Source of the DNA: Lewinellaceae bacterium
GTDB taxonomy: Bacteria > Bacteroidota > Bacteroidia > Chitinophagales > Saprospiraceae
Reading direction: 5' to 3'
Length of the DNA: 64,000 bases
NCBI GenBank assembly: GCA_016711435.1
Contig: JADJSY010000033.1
Span: 1-64,000, forward strand
The position numbers and the translations under genes were made by a program. This document shows, piece by piece, positions 1 to 8,172 of the stretch. The notes beneath the pieces are model-generated. The model saw nothing but the letters and a program-made list of their open reading frames with translations. It was not told the origin of the DNA and made no database searches. How positions within the stretch are numbered: position 1 is the first letter of the stretch; each line of letters begins with the position of its first letter.

Positions 1-12
1 TCTCAAAAAACA

Positions 13-44
13 TTTGGTTTGTGCACTGAATGATATTATCTTTG
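13..44 (+). promoter_or_regulatory. Bacteroidota-type promoter for the tRNA
   Basis: TTTG at 13-16 is followed after 20 bases by TATCTTTG at 37-44. This fits the Bacteroidota primary sigma consensus (-33 TTTG, 19-21 bp, -7 TAnnTTTG). The tRNA starts 12 bases downstream, so transcription would begin just before the mature 5' end. Confidence 0.7.
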
Positions 45-55
45 CGCCACTAAAT

Positions 56-129
56 CGCGGAGTGGAGCAGTTGGTAGTCTCGTCGGGCCTATAACCCGAA
101 GGTCGTCGGTTCAAGTCCGGCCTCCGCCA
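56..129 (+). tRNA. initiator-like tRNA with abnormal anticodon loop
   Basis: The cloverleaf is visible. The acceptor stem is 56-62 with 122-128, with a C.C mismatch at position 1:72. The anticodon stem TCGGG/CCCGA (83-87/95-99) has the three G:C pairs of initiator tRNAs, and the T-loop is GGTTCAAGTCC-like. The unpaired 1:72 and the GGG:CCC stem point to tRNA-fMet. Two departures stand out. The D-stem 3' strand reads GTCTC, one T more than the expected GCTC. The anticodon loop reads CCTATAA instead of CTCATAA, which puts C at position 33 and TAT, not CAT, at the anticodon. The CCA end is not encoded. Terminator and promoter flank it directly. It is either a diverged or damaged initiator tRNA or a sequence error; a genuine tRNA-Ile(UAU) is unlikely. 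Confidence 0.8.
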
Positions 130-130
130 C

Positions 131-170
131 AAAAAGCCCTCGAACGGAAATGTTCGGGGGCTTTTTGTTT
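131..170 (+). terminator. rho-independent terminator after the tRNA
   Basis: AAAAAGCCC-CGAAC, a six-base loop, then GTTCG-GGGCTTTTTG followed by more T. This is a strong stem with a T tract immediately downstream of the tRNA. Confidence 0.85.
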
Positions 171-217
171 TTTATGCCTCGCTTGGTCTTCCATCTTGCA
201 CAATTTTCGCCCACAAG

Positions 218-487
218 CGCCGGTCTTGGTCTTTTGACCAAGACCAAAAATACAGCAGATCTACCTCATATCACGATGCTTTCCGCCACAATCTTCTCCA
301 TACAGAAATGCGTCAAAATGGCCAACGATCTGCTTGGCCGGCATAAAATGCATCTGATGCATACAGGTATTCTATCGGCGACCCCATCAACCGCCATGTA
401 GGCTGGACAGGATTTCAATGAAATATTCCAGTGTTAAGGGTTGATTGTGCTGTACGTGTGGTCTTGGTCAAAAGACCAAGACCGGCG
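218..487. repeat. 28-bp inverted repeat pair flanking about 214 bp
   Basis: The 28-mer at 218-245 (CGCCGGTCTTGGTC...) recurs exactly as its reverse complement at 460-487. Each arm is also self-complementary (GGTCTTGGTC TTTT GACCAAGACC). The 214 bp between holds no convincing gene. It resembles a small inverted-repeat element or a remnant of one; no transposase is visible. Confidence 0.6.
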
Positions 488-510
488 AAAACCTTGCCTC
501 CAACCCAATT

Positions 511-1062
511 TCACTTCCCTTTCCTAAAACCGAAATTTTCAAACCTGGAAGTCGCCAACTCAAATGCTTTTGATTGGGCGTTGTACGTATAGACCGCAAA
601 AAAATCGAATTGGTGTTCAAATCCGTTCGAGAAGGTCACGAAAGTAAAATCGGCTTTTTGAGCATCTACCCAACCGATCAGGTTGATGTACCAGGATGAT
701 TTGTGTTCTTTTTGTTTTTGCGAACCGGCTTCGGGCGTCACCAGCCTTATTGGTATGTGCGCTATGGTTTCGGGCAACTGTATGTCGGGGAAATCGTCCG
801 GTTGCCCGTAGACGTGTTTGCCGAAGTATAAGGTATCGAAAGTGATAGGATAGTCAGCATGCACCGATCTGATGTACAGGGCAATGGCCTGGGCGTATAT
901 TTTGGTCAGTTCGTCTTTGGATACCGTCTGAGTGTTGGAAGCATCACTTGTTACAGGCGAATGTCCGGCAAGCGTTTTTTCGGAATGGCTTGCGGAATGG
1001 TTGAAACATGCGATCAACCCCAGGAGCCAGGTGGAAAGGATCAGCAAGGATGATGTGTTCAT
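511..1062 (-). CDS. putative lipoprotein, unknown function
   Basis: 183 residues if begun at the ATG complementary to 1060-1062. That start is chosen because it opens directly onto a lipoprotein signal: a polar N-terminus (MNTSS), a hydrophobic stretch and the lipobox LIAC at about residues 16-19. Longer in-frame starts exist up to 1188 but would bury this signal. The mature part is hydrophilic near the N-terminus (Ser/Thr-rich linker to about residue 50), followed by a mixed alpha/beta-looking domain rich in Phe/Tyr. I recognise no family. Its 3' end lies 24 bases from the inverted-repeat element at 218-487. Probably anchored in the periplasm or outer membrane. Confidence 0.6.
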   Translation of the reverse strand: MNTSSLLILSTWLLGLIACFNHSASHSEKTLAGHSPVTSDASNTQTVSKDELTKIYAQAIALYIRSVHADYPITFDTLYFGKHVYGQPDDFPDIQLPETIAHIPIRLVTPEAGSQKQKEHKSSWYINLIGWVDAQKADFTFVTFSNGFEHQFDFFAVYTYNAQSKAFELATSRFENFGFRKGK

Positions 1063-1224
1063 GGTTGTATACAGCATTTTCGCCGCGCCGCGTTTTGTGA
1101 CCTGGCGCCACTTCGTTGAATATCTAAGAATTTCCCGGCAGTATGTGGGATATCTATCAGGTAAATGTACATATAGGAAAGCCTTCACAGGCCCCGCGCT
1201 GGCGCATGGCTGTGCCCTTTGCTG

Positions 1225-1370
1225 TCTGGAACCTTTGAAATCTGGGCGACCACAAGGGTCGCCCCTACATCATAAACATAAAACCTTGCTGTTTTCAAAC
1301 CGAAAAGTCTGGTTTTGTAGGGGCGGCCCTTGTGGCCGCCCAGTTTCCCAGGCATTTTTAAGGTTCCAGA
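1225..1370. repeat. REP-like palindromic element
   Basis: Outer arms TCTGGAACCTT (1225-1235) and AAGGTTCCAGA (1360-1370) are perfect inverses. Inside, GGGCGACCACAAGGGTCGCC at about 1244 and GGGGCGGCCCTTGTGGCCGC at about 1320 form a second inverted pair, each a small hairpin by itself. The 406-bp interval 1063-1468 holds this element and the following terminator and no gene. GGGCGACCACAAGGG-type words resemble repetitive extragenic palindromes of other environmental bacteria. Confidence 0.7.
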
Positions 1371-1406
1371 CACCAATGGGCTGTGCCGCGTGCCACCACC
1401 CCCACC

Positions 1407-1450
1407 AAAAAAAGCCCCCGAACATATCCGTTCGGGGGCTTTTTGTTTTT
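1407..1450 (-). terminator. bidirectional rho-independent terminator
   Basis: AAAAAAAGCCCCCGAAC, loop, GTTCGGGGGCTTTTTG with T/A tracts on both sides. It lies 19 bases past the stop of the histone-like gene, which it should terminate. Its stem is nearly the same as the tRNA terminator at 131-170. Confidence 0.8.
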
Positions 1451-1468
1451 ACTTGACTAGGGGAACTA

Positions 1469-1657
1469 TTACTTTCCGTCTTTGCTGGCGTTTTTTACTT
1501 CCAGCACATGTTGACGGAGATCTTGCGCCAACTGCTTCAATTCCTGCATAGCCTTTCTTACGCGGCTACCGGCAGCATTGTTTCCCTGGGTGAATTTTGC
1601 AACGTCCGCTTCTGCTTCCGCTACTTTCTGTTTGATGGTTTCAAATATTTGACTCAT
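1469..1657 (-). CDS. histone H1-like DNA-binding protein (Hc1-type)
   Basis: 62 residues, the normal size of the short histone H1-like proteins of Bacteroidota. An acidic/amphipathic N-terminal helix is followed by GNNAAGSRVRKAMQELK at about residues 25-41, the hallmark GN-AAGTRxRK-xxxLK core of the family, and a Lys-rich C-terminus. These proteins are thought to bind DNA and compact the nucleoid. Monocistronic, with its own terminator at 1407-1450 and diverging from the DUF5995 gene. Start is the only ATG preceding the core. Confidence 0.88.
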   Translation of the reverse strand: MSQIFETIKQKVAEAEADVAKFTQGNNAAGSRVRKAMQELKQLAQDLRQHVLEVKNASKDGK

Positions 1658-1778
1658 AATAGATTGGGAAAAAGGTTAGTAAATGAGAAGGCAAATGTAC
1701 TGTATTTTAATTTATTTACATCGTACAAGTAAGTCTGTGTTAACTTGGCCGCCTCTAAACACGCTGAAAACAGGCTTT

Positions 1779-2525
1779 ATGCAGGCAAACACGATACAGG
1801 AAGTGATCGAAGCCCTCGATGCGATCATACGGCAATGCGAAATGAGGGATTCCAGACAGGCCTATTTTGCCGTTCTTTATAAAGGTATGACCGAGGCGGT
1901 TCGGGATGCTATCGTCGCCGGACAGTTTGAAGATGCGGCCCGCATGGAGCGACTCGACGTGCTTTTTGCCAACCGGTACCTCGACGCCTGGCAGCGATGC
2001 GAGCAACAACAAACCCCCGGCCGCAGCTGGCAGGCCGCCTTCGACGCCTGCGACGACGATGCGCTGATCGTGCTCCAACATCTTATTCTTGGTATCAACA
2101 CCCATATCAACCTCGACCTGGCCATTGCCGCAGCCCTGACCGCTCCGGGCGATACTGTTTTTGCGCTGCAACGCGATTTTGAAAAAATAAACGACATCAT
2201 CTCCGCGCTCACCGACGACATGCAGATGAAACTCGAACGCATCTGGTGGCCCATGCGGCTCATCCGACGCGTCATGCGAGGCAGAGACAAGGCGGTGATC
2301 GAATTCAGTATTGTCAAAGCCCGGCAGGCAGCCTGGGCCAACAGCGTCGCCCTGGCGCAACTCCCGGAACCGGCCGTAGCGGATTATATCGATCAAATGG
2401 ATAAAACAGTAACATCTATTGCCGGCAACATCGCCCGGCCAAAAGGCTGGGTGTCGCATATCATCCGGTTTGTGCGCTGGTGGGAGCCGAAAGAGGTGGG
2501 AAGGGTGATCGGGTTGCTGCGTTAG
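1779..2525 (+). CDS. DUF5995 family protein
   Basis: 248 residues. The start chosen is the ATG at 1779, where the family's amphipathic N-terminus begins; an upstream in-frame ATG at 1683 would add about 32 low-complexity residues. The conserved segment GINTHINLDLA lies about mid-protein and is typical of DUF5995, an all-helical family of unknown biochemical role in Bacteroidota and Actinobacteria. The Asn/His/Asp cluster suggests a metal or small-ligand site, but that is only inference. No signal peptide, so cytoplasmic. Not in an operon: the histone-like gene diverges upstream and a repeat remnant follows. Confidence 0.8.
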   Translation: MQANTIQEVIEALDAIIRQCEMRDSRQAYFAVLYKGMTEAVRDAIVAGQFEDAARMERLDVLFANRYLDAWQRCEQQQTPGRSWQAAFDACDDDALIVLQHLILGINTHINLDLAIAAALTAPGDTVFALQRDFEKINDIISALTDDMQMKLERIWWPMRLIRRVMRGRDKAVIEFSIVKARQAAWANSVALAQLPEPAVADYIDQMDKTVTSIAGNIARPKGWVSHIIRFVRWWEPKEVGRVIGLLR

Positions 2526-2529
2526 CGGG

Positions 2530-2710
2530 TGTTTCGGATATGGTGTTTCGTGTTTGGGGCGCTTTGCCTTTGGCAACCGTGTAGGATCAAAAACATGAGT
2601 CACCCGAATCTTATTACCCTGAAAATCGAAGAACAAATCCAGTCTACGGGGCGGATCCGCAGGCTAATATGTTGCTAATCAATAATTCGAGATGATGACT
2701 CATGTTTAAA
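2530..2710. repeat. remnants of two intergenic palindrome classes
   Basis: Bases 2548-2573 are the exact reverse complement of 38495-38520 (26 bp), so this is half of the GTGTTTGG-class palindrome seen complete after polA. Just downstream AAACATGAGTCA (2591-2602) and TGACTCATGTTT (2696-2707) are inverted and resemble the outer arms of the element at 33091-33340. No gene lies in 2526-2732. Confidence 0.6.
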
Positions 2711-2732
2711 TCAATCGAATCCTGTTCAAAAA

Positions 2733-3698
2733 CTACAACAGCGACTCGATGATATTCTCTTCCGTCACGCCTTCCGCTTCCGCTTTGTAATTCCGCACAA
2801 TGCGGTGGCGCAGCACCAGGTTGGCAATCGCCTGTACGTCTTCGATATCGGGCGAGTATTTGCCCTTGATGGCGGCATGGCATTTAGCGCCCAACGTCAG
2901 GTATTGGCTGGCGCGCGGACCTGCTCCCCAGGCGAGGTAACTGTTGGCTTCCTTGGTAGCGCGTGGCGTATTCGGACGGGTTTTCGATGCCAGGCCTACC
3001 GCATATTCCAGCACGTGGTCGCTCACGGGTATTTTTCGGATCAATTGCTGAAACTCCATGATCTGTTCGGCGCTCAGGATATGGTTGAGCGAAGCCTGGC
3101 TGGAGGTAGTCGTTCTTTTCACCACGTCTACTTCCTGCTCATAAGAAGGATATGTCAGCGGAATATTGAACATAAAGCGGTCGAGTTGCGCCTCGGGGAG
3201 TGGGTAGGTGCCTTCCTGTTCAATCGGGTTTTGGGTGGCCAGTACGAAGAACGGCGTTGGCAGGGCATGACGCACGCCGCTCACGGTGACAGAGCGCTCC
3301 TGCATGGCTTCCAGCAGGGCCGCCTGTGTTTTAGGCGGGGTACGGTTGATCTCGTCCGCCAGAACGATATTGGCAAAAACGGGGCCGCGTGTAAAGCGGA
3401 AACGCCGGTCTTCATCCAGGATTTCGTTGCCCGTGATGTCAGATGGCATCAGGTCGGGTGTAAACTGAATGCGTTTGAAGTCGAGATCGAGTACTTCGGC
3501 GATGGTGCTGACCAGCAGGGTTTTCGCCAAACCCGGCACACCCACCAGCAATGCGTGGCCATTGGAGAAAAGAGAGATGATAACGGCTCTCACTACATCT
3601 TCCTGCCCGACGATCACTTTGCCTATTTCTGCTGAAAGATCTTTGTATGCCTGTGCGAGTGCATCTACCGCTGCTACGTCCGAATTAAATTGTGCCAT
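2733..3698 (-). CDS. MoxR-family AAA+ ATPase (paralogue 2)
   Basis: 321 residues. Walker A GVPGLAKT at residues 53-60, Walker B VLADEIN at 112-118, sensor-1 region LATQNP, then the family-specific EQEGTYPLPEAQLDRF. MoxR ATPases are chaperone-like hexamers that help mature or activate partner complexes, usually with von Willebrand A-domain proteins. No such partner is encoded nearby. Last gene of a co-directional minus-strand run and clearly paralogous to the ATPase at 8173-9168. A promoter -7 motif lies at 3795-3802. No missing catalytic residues. Confidence 0.92.
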   Translation of the reverse strand: MAQFNSDVAAVDALAQAYKDLSAEIGKVIVGQEDVVRAVIISLFSNGHALLVGVPGLAKTLLVSTIAEVLDLDFKRIQFTPDLMPSDITGNEILDEDRRFRFTRGPVFANIVLADEINRTPPKTQAALLEAMQERSVTVSGVRHALPTPFFVLATQNPIEQEGTYPLPEAQLDRFMFNIPLTYPSYEQEVDVVKRTTTSSQASLNHILSAEQIMEFQQLIRKIPVSDHVLEYAVGLASKTRPNTPRATKEANSYLAWGAGPRASQYLTLGAKCHAAIKGKYSPDIEDVQAIANLVLRHRIVRNYKAEAEGVTEENIIESLL

Positions 3699-3794
3699 TT
3701 TATGTGTTTGGATTGTCCTGATGTTTGACTGTATATTTTTTAACTAAAGAGCGATAAACGCCACGATCGCTGCTTTGTTTCGCCGGCGAGGTCG

Positions 3795-3802
3795 CAAAAG
3801 TA
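3795..3802 (-). promoter_or_regulatory. candidate -7 promoter element for MoxR gene
   Basis: On the minus strand this reads TACTTTTG, matching TAnnTTTG, about 100 bases upstream of the MoxR start. No good TTTG sits at the -33 distance, so support is partial. Confidence 0.4.
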
Positions 3803-3879
3803 GTCAATCAGAATCTTAACAAGGGCATTCGACAAAAAATGCACCGTGAAGACCATGATTTTTAAGATGAAGGAGATTT

Positions 3880-5598
3880 TTATTCATTCCGTTTTTTCTC
3901 CGCAGCAACAGCAGTAGTCGAAATAACTGCTTCCACCACCCAATTGGCGCGCAGGGATTCCAGTTTTTTGGTAAAAATACGTTCCGGCTGTACGTGCTTA
4001 AAGTAATTGCCGGTATCCCAGCGGCCATTGTCATTTGCATCTTCGATCAGCAGGATGGTGTAAACAGCCGTGGGCAATCCGGTGTACACTAATTTTTTCG
4101 CTGCCGTTGCCGCCAGAAACCTGCGCTCTTCTTCAACCACGCTGCCATTGAGCAGTTGCACCACATACTGTTTGCCCGGCGTCATGTCTTCCACGTTGAG
4201 GTTTAGTCCGCCGAGTTGTTTTTCTGTTGGAATATTGAACTGGCGCTGCAACGTATCGGTATTGCTTGTCCCGAAAAAATCGGTTACCGCCCCCGGTAGC
4301 AACATCAGGTTATATGTTTTTCCGGGTAGCCAGCTCACGTCGAGCAGCAGTTTTCGCGGCGCAATGGAATCTTTGCGCACCGTAAAATTATTACTGCGCA
4401 CGCTATCCACGGACAGGAGCCAGCGGCTGGTATCAAAAGTGGCTGTCGGGGTTTTAAATGCCAGATCGGCAGGTTTGAACTGGCTTTGTGTGATTGTTTT
4501 GGGGGGCGGGCTGGTGCTGACGGGCGTCGCTGCGGGCGCCTGACCGCGCCGCGCAGTACTGCCGCGCGGGCCGGCTATCGGCGCGTCGTCGGCGAAGAGG
4601 AGGCGGTTTTTTTTCAAAAAATCATTCCGGCTCAAGGCTTTCACCTGCACGGTATCCAGGTTGGCAAACAGTTGCCAGGACGTGCTGTCCGGCAGGTCGT
4701 ACCAAACGAGCAGGGTATCGAGTGATTTTTCGGTCAAAAACCGCAAACCCGCTTGTTCCGTGCGCAATTGCACCGAATCGGGCGCAGCCGTGTAAATCAA
4801 TTTTGCCAGCCCGTAACGGCTCACATTCCGGTCGAACAGCCGGAAACGCGGTTGTTCTTTGAAAACGCGCAGCCGGAGCGGCCCCCGCAGCGAATCGCTG
4901 ACGGTGAGCAGGGAATCCATAAATGCGATGCGCTCGTTTTCACCGCTCCATTTCAGGTTTTGGTCGGCATCTTCTATACCTGCCACTTTGTAGCGGCCCG
5001 CTTTCAGGTTTTCCAGCGTAAACTGCCCGGATTTGTCGGTTCTGGAAAAATAATACGGCCGTTCCTGTCGGATCACGCTGTCGGTGAGGATGTCGTACAA
5101 CATGATCGTGATATTTTCAATCGGTTCGCCGGTAAAGGCATCCACGATACTGCCGCCGGCAGACAGGCTGTCGATAAAATCGCCGGTGGAGAAAATAAAA
5201 CGCAGGTCGGTCGCGGCATTGCCCTCGTGCAGGTCTTTGACAGATTTCCCAAAATTAATGGTGTACGTGGAATTTTCCCGCAACGCTTCTTCTTCGGGCA
5301 GTTCCACCAGCACCATTTTCCCTTTGAGGGTAACTTTAGGTCGCTTGGCAAGCGGCGGCGAAATAATCACCTGGTTGGCGGCATCGTCGAGGGTAATCCA
5401 CTCGTCGAAGTGCAATTCGATGCGTTTTTTATCAAAACGGGTGGTGAAATTGGGCGTACTGGCGATGGAATCCAACTTCGGCGGTGTGAGATCCTTGGGG
5501 CCGCCGGTGGGCGCGCCTTGTCGGGCGCAGGCCAGCGCACAAAGCGCCAGCACGAGTCCTGCTATTATCTGTCGGGAAAAATCAAATATTCGTTCCAT
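3880..5598 (-). CDS. Ig-like domain-containing lipoprotein
   Basis: 572 residues starting at MERIFDF. The signal sequence ends in a lipobox (ALAC, about residues 21-24), followed by the characteristic RQGAPTGGPKDLTPPKLD segment and an SbsA-type Ig-like domain (about 30-130). This N-terminus is common to a widespread Bacteroidota family of outer-membrane or periplasmic lipoproteins of unknown role. A second beta-rich module at about 155-210 looks like a carboxypeptidase-regulatory-like fold. A Pro/Thr/Ser-rich linker at about 350-385 precedes the C-terminal beta domains. An earlier in-frame start (to 5634) would precede the signal sequence and is rejected. It sits between the cyclase and a MoxR ATPase on the same strand. 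Confidence 0.82.
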   Translation of the reverse strand: MERIFDFSRQIIAGLVLALCALACARQGAPTGGPKDLTPPKLDSIASTPNFTTRFDKKRIELHFDEWITLDDAANQVIISPPLAKRPKVTLKGKMVLVELPEEEALRENSTYTINFGKSVKDLHEGNAATDLRFIFSTGDFIDSLSAGGSIVDAFTGEPIENITIMLYDILTDSVIRQERPYYFSRTDKSGQFTLENLKAGRYKVAGIEDADQNLKWSGENERIAFMDSLLTVSDSLRGPLRLRVFKEQPRFRLFDRNVSRYGLAKLIYTAAPDSVQLRTEQAGLRFLTEKSLDTLLVWYDLPDSTSWQLFANLDTVQVKALSRNDFLKKNRLLFADDAPIAGPRGSTARRGQAPAATPVSTSPPPKTITQSQFKPADLAFKTPTATFDTSRWLLSVDSVRSNNFTVRKDSIAPRKLLLDVSWLPGKTYNLMLLPGAVTDFFGTSNTDTLQRQFNIPTEKQLGGLNLNVEDMTPGKQYVVQLLNGSVVEEERRFLAATAAKKLVYTGLPTAVYTILLIEDANDNGRWDTGNYFKHVQPERIFTKKLESLRANWVVEAVISTTAVAAEKKRNE

Positions 5599-5661
5599 AC
5601 AATTCGGGTGCGAAAGTACGATAACGAAAAGCACATGTCAGACGCGGGGTGTTCAGCACTT

Positions 5662-8042
5662 TCAGTTATTTTCCTGTTCAACAAAATACATACCCACTAA
5701 TCCTTTGTTGTGCACTTCTTTTCTCCCCGATAGGTCATTTTAAACTGCTTTTTAACCGCCTGTGCCGTTTCTTCTGAAATATTCACCCGGTTGGGTTCGC
5801 TCAGGGCTTCGAGGCGGGCAGCCAGGTTGACGGCGTCGCCCCAGATATCGTAGGCAAATTTATTTTTCCCGATGACGCCTGCTACTACCGGTCCTGTGTG
5901 GATGCCTACCCGCATGTAGCGGAAAACAGCAAAGGCATTGTCATGGTTGCGTTGTTCAAGCCATGCGCACATTTCAAGCGCAGCGCGCACCGCATCGGAA
6001 GCGTGGGTATCGTTGGGAATCGGCAATCCGCCGGCGCACATATAAGCGTCGCCGATAGTCTTGATTTTTTCGAGTCCGTGCCGTTCACATATTTCATCGA
6101 AGGCCAGAAAGCAGGCATCGAGTTCGTCGATGAGTTCTTTCGGCGTCAATTGGGTGGACAGCTGGGTAAAATTGACAAAATCAGTGAATAGGACGGTCGC
6201 CGACTCGTAGTTGTGCGGGGTGGCATAACCGCGGGTTTTGAGTTCCTGGGCAACCTCGTCCGGCAGGATATTGCGCAGCAGCACGTCGCTTTTGCGGCGT
6301 TCTTCCTCGATCTCGCGGTTTTGCGCCTGAATTCTCCGGTTTTGACCTTTCAGCCGGCGGCTGGCGCGGCGGGCAAACAACCACCCTGCACCCAGCAGTC
6401 CGAGTATCACGAGCAGCAAACTGCCCAGTCCATATGCGAAACGCTGGAAATTGGCTTGTTTGTCCAGTTCCAGTTGGGCGATGTCTTTGTCGCGGCGCAG
6501 CAATTCTACTTCGCGTTCGCGGACCAGCCCCTGTGCGCTGTCGATTTTTTCCTGCTGCCGCAATTCAGCAATGATGCGCTGCTGTTTTTCAGCATCGAAA
6601 TTTTGGGCTGCGAGGCGCAGCTCCTGCCTGGCCCGGAGCGCCTGCAGGGTTTGTTCGCGCAGTTGCGCCTGGTCTACCTCTGTTTGTTTTTGCAGCAGCA
6701 GTACCTCGTCTTCGCTGCTGCGCCTTTGGAGGTCGAGGTTTCTATTCAGCAGTTCGAGGCGTTCGCGTTCGAAACGTTCCTGGGCAAGTTCGAGGTCTTT
6801 GATGTTTTGCCGGGTAATCAGGAATTTGATCTGTCCTTCTGCGGCGGCCAGCAAGGTGCGCTGCTGATTCAGGCGTTGCAAACGACTTTGTTCTTCCAGC
6901 CGCACCGAATCGACGATATTGAGGAATTCGCGGTAAAATTCGAAGGCTTTTTCAAAGTCGTAGAGGTCATGGTATAAATCGGCAGCCGTTTTATAGGCAT
7001 TGGAAAGCACGGTAAACTGTTTGGTTTCCCGGGCAAAACGAATGGCTTCGTTGTTGTGGCTCAAGGCGTTGTACAGGTCGTTGCTGCTGAAATAGACGGT
7101 GGCCATGAGGTGTTCCAGGTTGGCTAACGCTGCTTTGTCGTTGCGGCTTGTGAGGATGCCTTTCGCCTTCAGCAGATACTCGATACCCTCTTTGGTATCG
7201 CCGGTATTGTGCAGCGCAATGCCCATATTGGCAAACATCACTTCCGGGTAATCGCAGGTGATGTAAATGCACTGCAATTCCGCTTTTCGGAAATATTCCA
7301 GGGCTTTCGGGAAGTCGCGCAGCGCAGCGTATTGTCTGCCGAGGTTGTTGTAAAGCAGTCCGCGTTCGGGCGAGGTGCCGAATCGCTCCACCAGGTCTTC
7401 GATGGGCAGGTAGTAGTAAAGGCTTTTACCCGGGTCGCCGTTCTGATCGTAAGCGTTGGCCAATTTCTGGTAAATCTGGACAAGCCTGGGGTTATTGCCT
7501 TCTTCTTTATATTTGATTATCAGTTCTTTATAAAAATATTCCGCACTGTCAAAACGCATATCCAATAAGCAGGCATCTCCCATTTTTTCTTTTATCCGAT
7601 AGTCGTTGGGCTGCAATGCCAATATTTCGCGGTAATAGCGGCGGGCATTGACGTATAGTTTTTCCTGAAAAAAAAGATCGCCCAGGGCGTTCTGAACAGC
7701 CAGTTGAGCGGCGCGGTTGCCGGTGTTGATGATCTTGGCTTCTGCTTCCAGGTAGTACTGAAGCGCCTGTTCCGTTCTGCCCGAACGGGCACAAACTTCT
7801 CCCAGCACCATCGATGAACGGATAATGCCGCCATCGTACCGCAGACTGCGGGCCATAGTGAGGGTCTGGGTAGCTAGCCGTTCCCGCTCGCTGTCGCGGT
7901 CGGAAGCGCGGGCGCGTTCCAGAATATTGTCCACCTCGAACGTGGAGCGTTCGATTTCTTCCAGGCTCTGACTATGCAACATATTGATAGTCAGCAGGAA
8001 AACGGATAATATGGAGATGAAAAGGCGAATAAGACGATGCAA
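5662..8042 (-). CDS. TPR/coiled-coil adenylate cyclase, frameshifted near 3' end
   Basis: Class III nucleotidyl cyclase, 793 residues when a one-base gap is restored. Signal peptide (1-24), about eight TPR repeats (to about 385), coiled coil (about 390-525), one transmembrane helix (about 530-553), then a catalytic domain. Metal-site motifs LFTDF and GDAYMC are present, with Lys in EKIKTIGD and Asp in IWGDAVN, which favours ATP over GTP. The uninterrupted frame stops early at 5697 after RGEKKC. Adding one A in the A4 run complementary to 5719-5722 reads on as EVHNKGLVGMYFVEQENN to a stop at 5662-5664. That matches the ending NKGMMDMYYV of the paralogue at 41301-42920. Probable role: envelope-anchored signal-responsive cAMP production. 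Confidence 0.85.
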
Positions 8043-8057
8043 TAATGTAAAGTGAAA

Positions 8058-8170
8058 GGTTGATGGTTTGTGGGGTTTGATGGTTTGAAAAGGTTTGATG
8101 GTTTGAGGTGGTAACTTTAGGCCATGGGTTATCGCCTCAAACCATCAAACCCTTGCAAACCATCAAACCC
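8058..8170. repeat. intergenic palindrome, TTTGATGG class
   Basis: Left arm is repeats of GGTTTGATGGTTTGA. The core GGTGGTAACTTTAGGCC follows, then a right arm of CAAACCATCAAACC repeats. It fills the gap between the MoxR stop (8173) and the cyclase start (8042). Related copies: 34147-34275, 44271-44400, 49829-49950. Confidence 0.85.
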
Positions 8171-8172
8171 AC

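Noticed and set aside
150..401. 83-residue plus-strand open frame after the tRNA
   Set aside because: It overlaps the tRNA terminator and the inverted repeat, has no start signal or family likeness, and is low in coding character.
932..1456. 174-residue plus-strand frame antisense to the lipoprotein
   Set aside because: It runs through the REP-like element and terminator. The minus-strand lipoprotein with its lipobox is the better reading.
1755..2636. 293-residue minus-strand frame
   Set aside because: Antisense shadow of the DUF5995 gene, which has clear family motifs.
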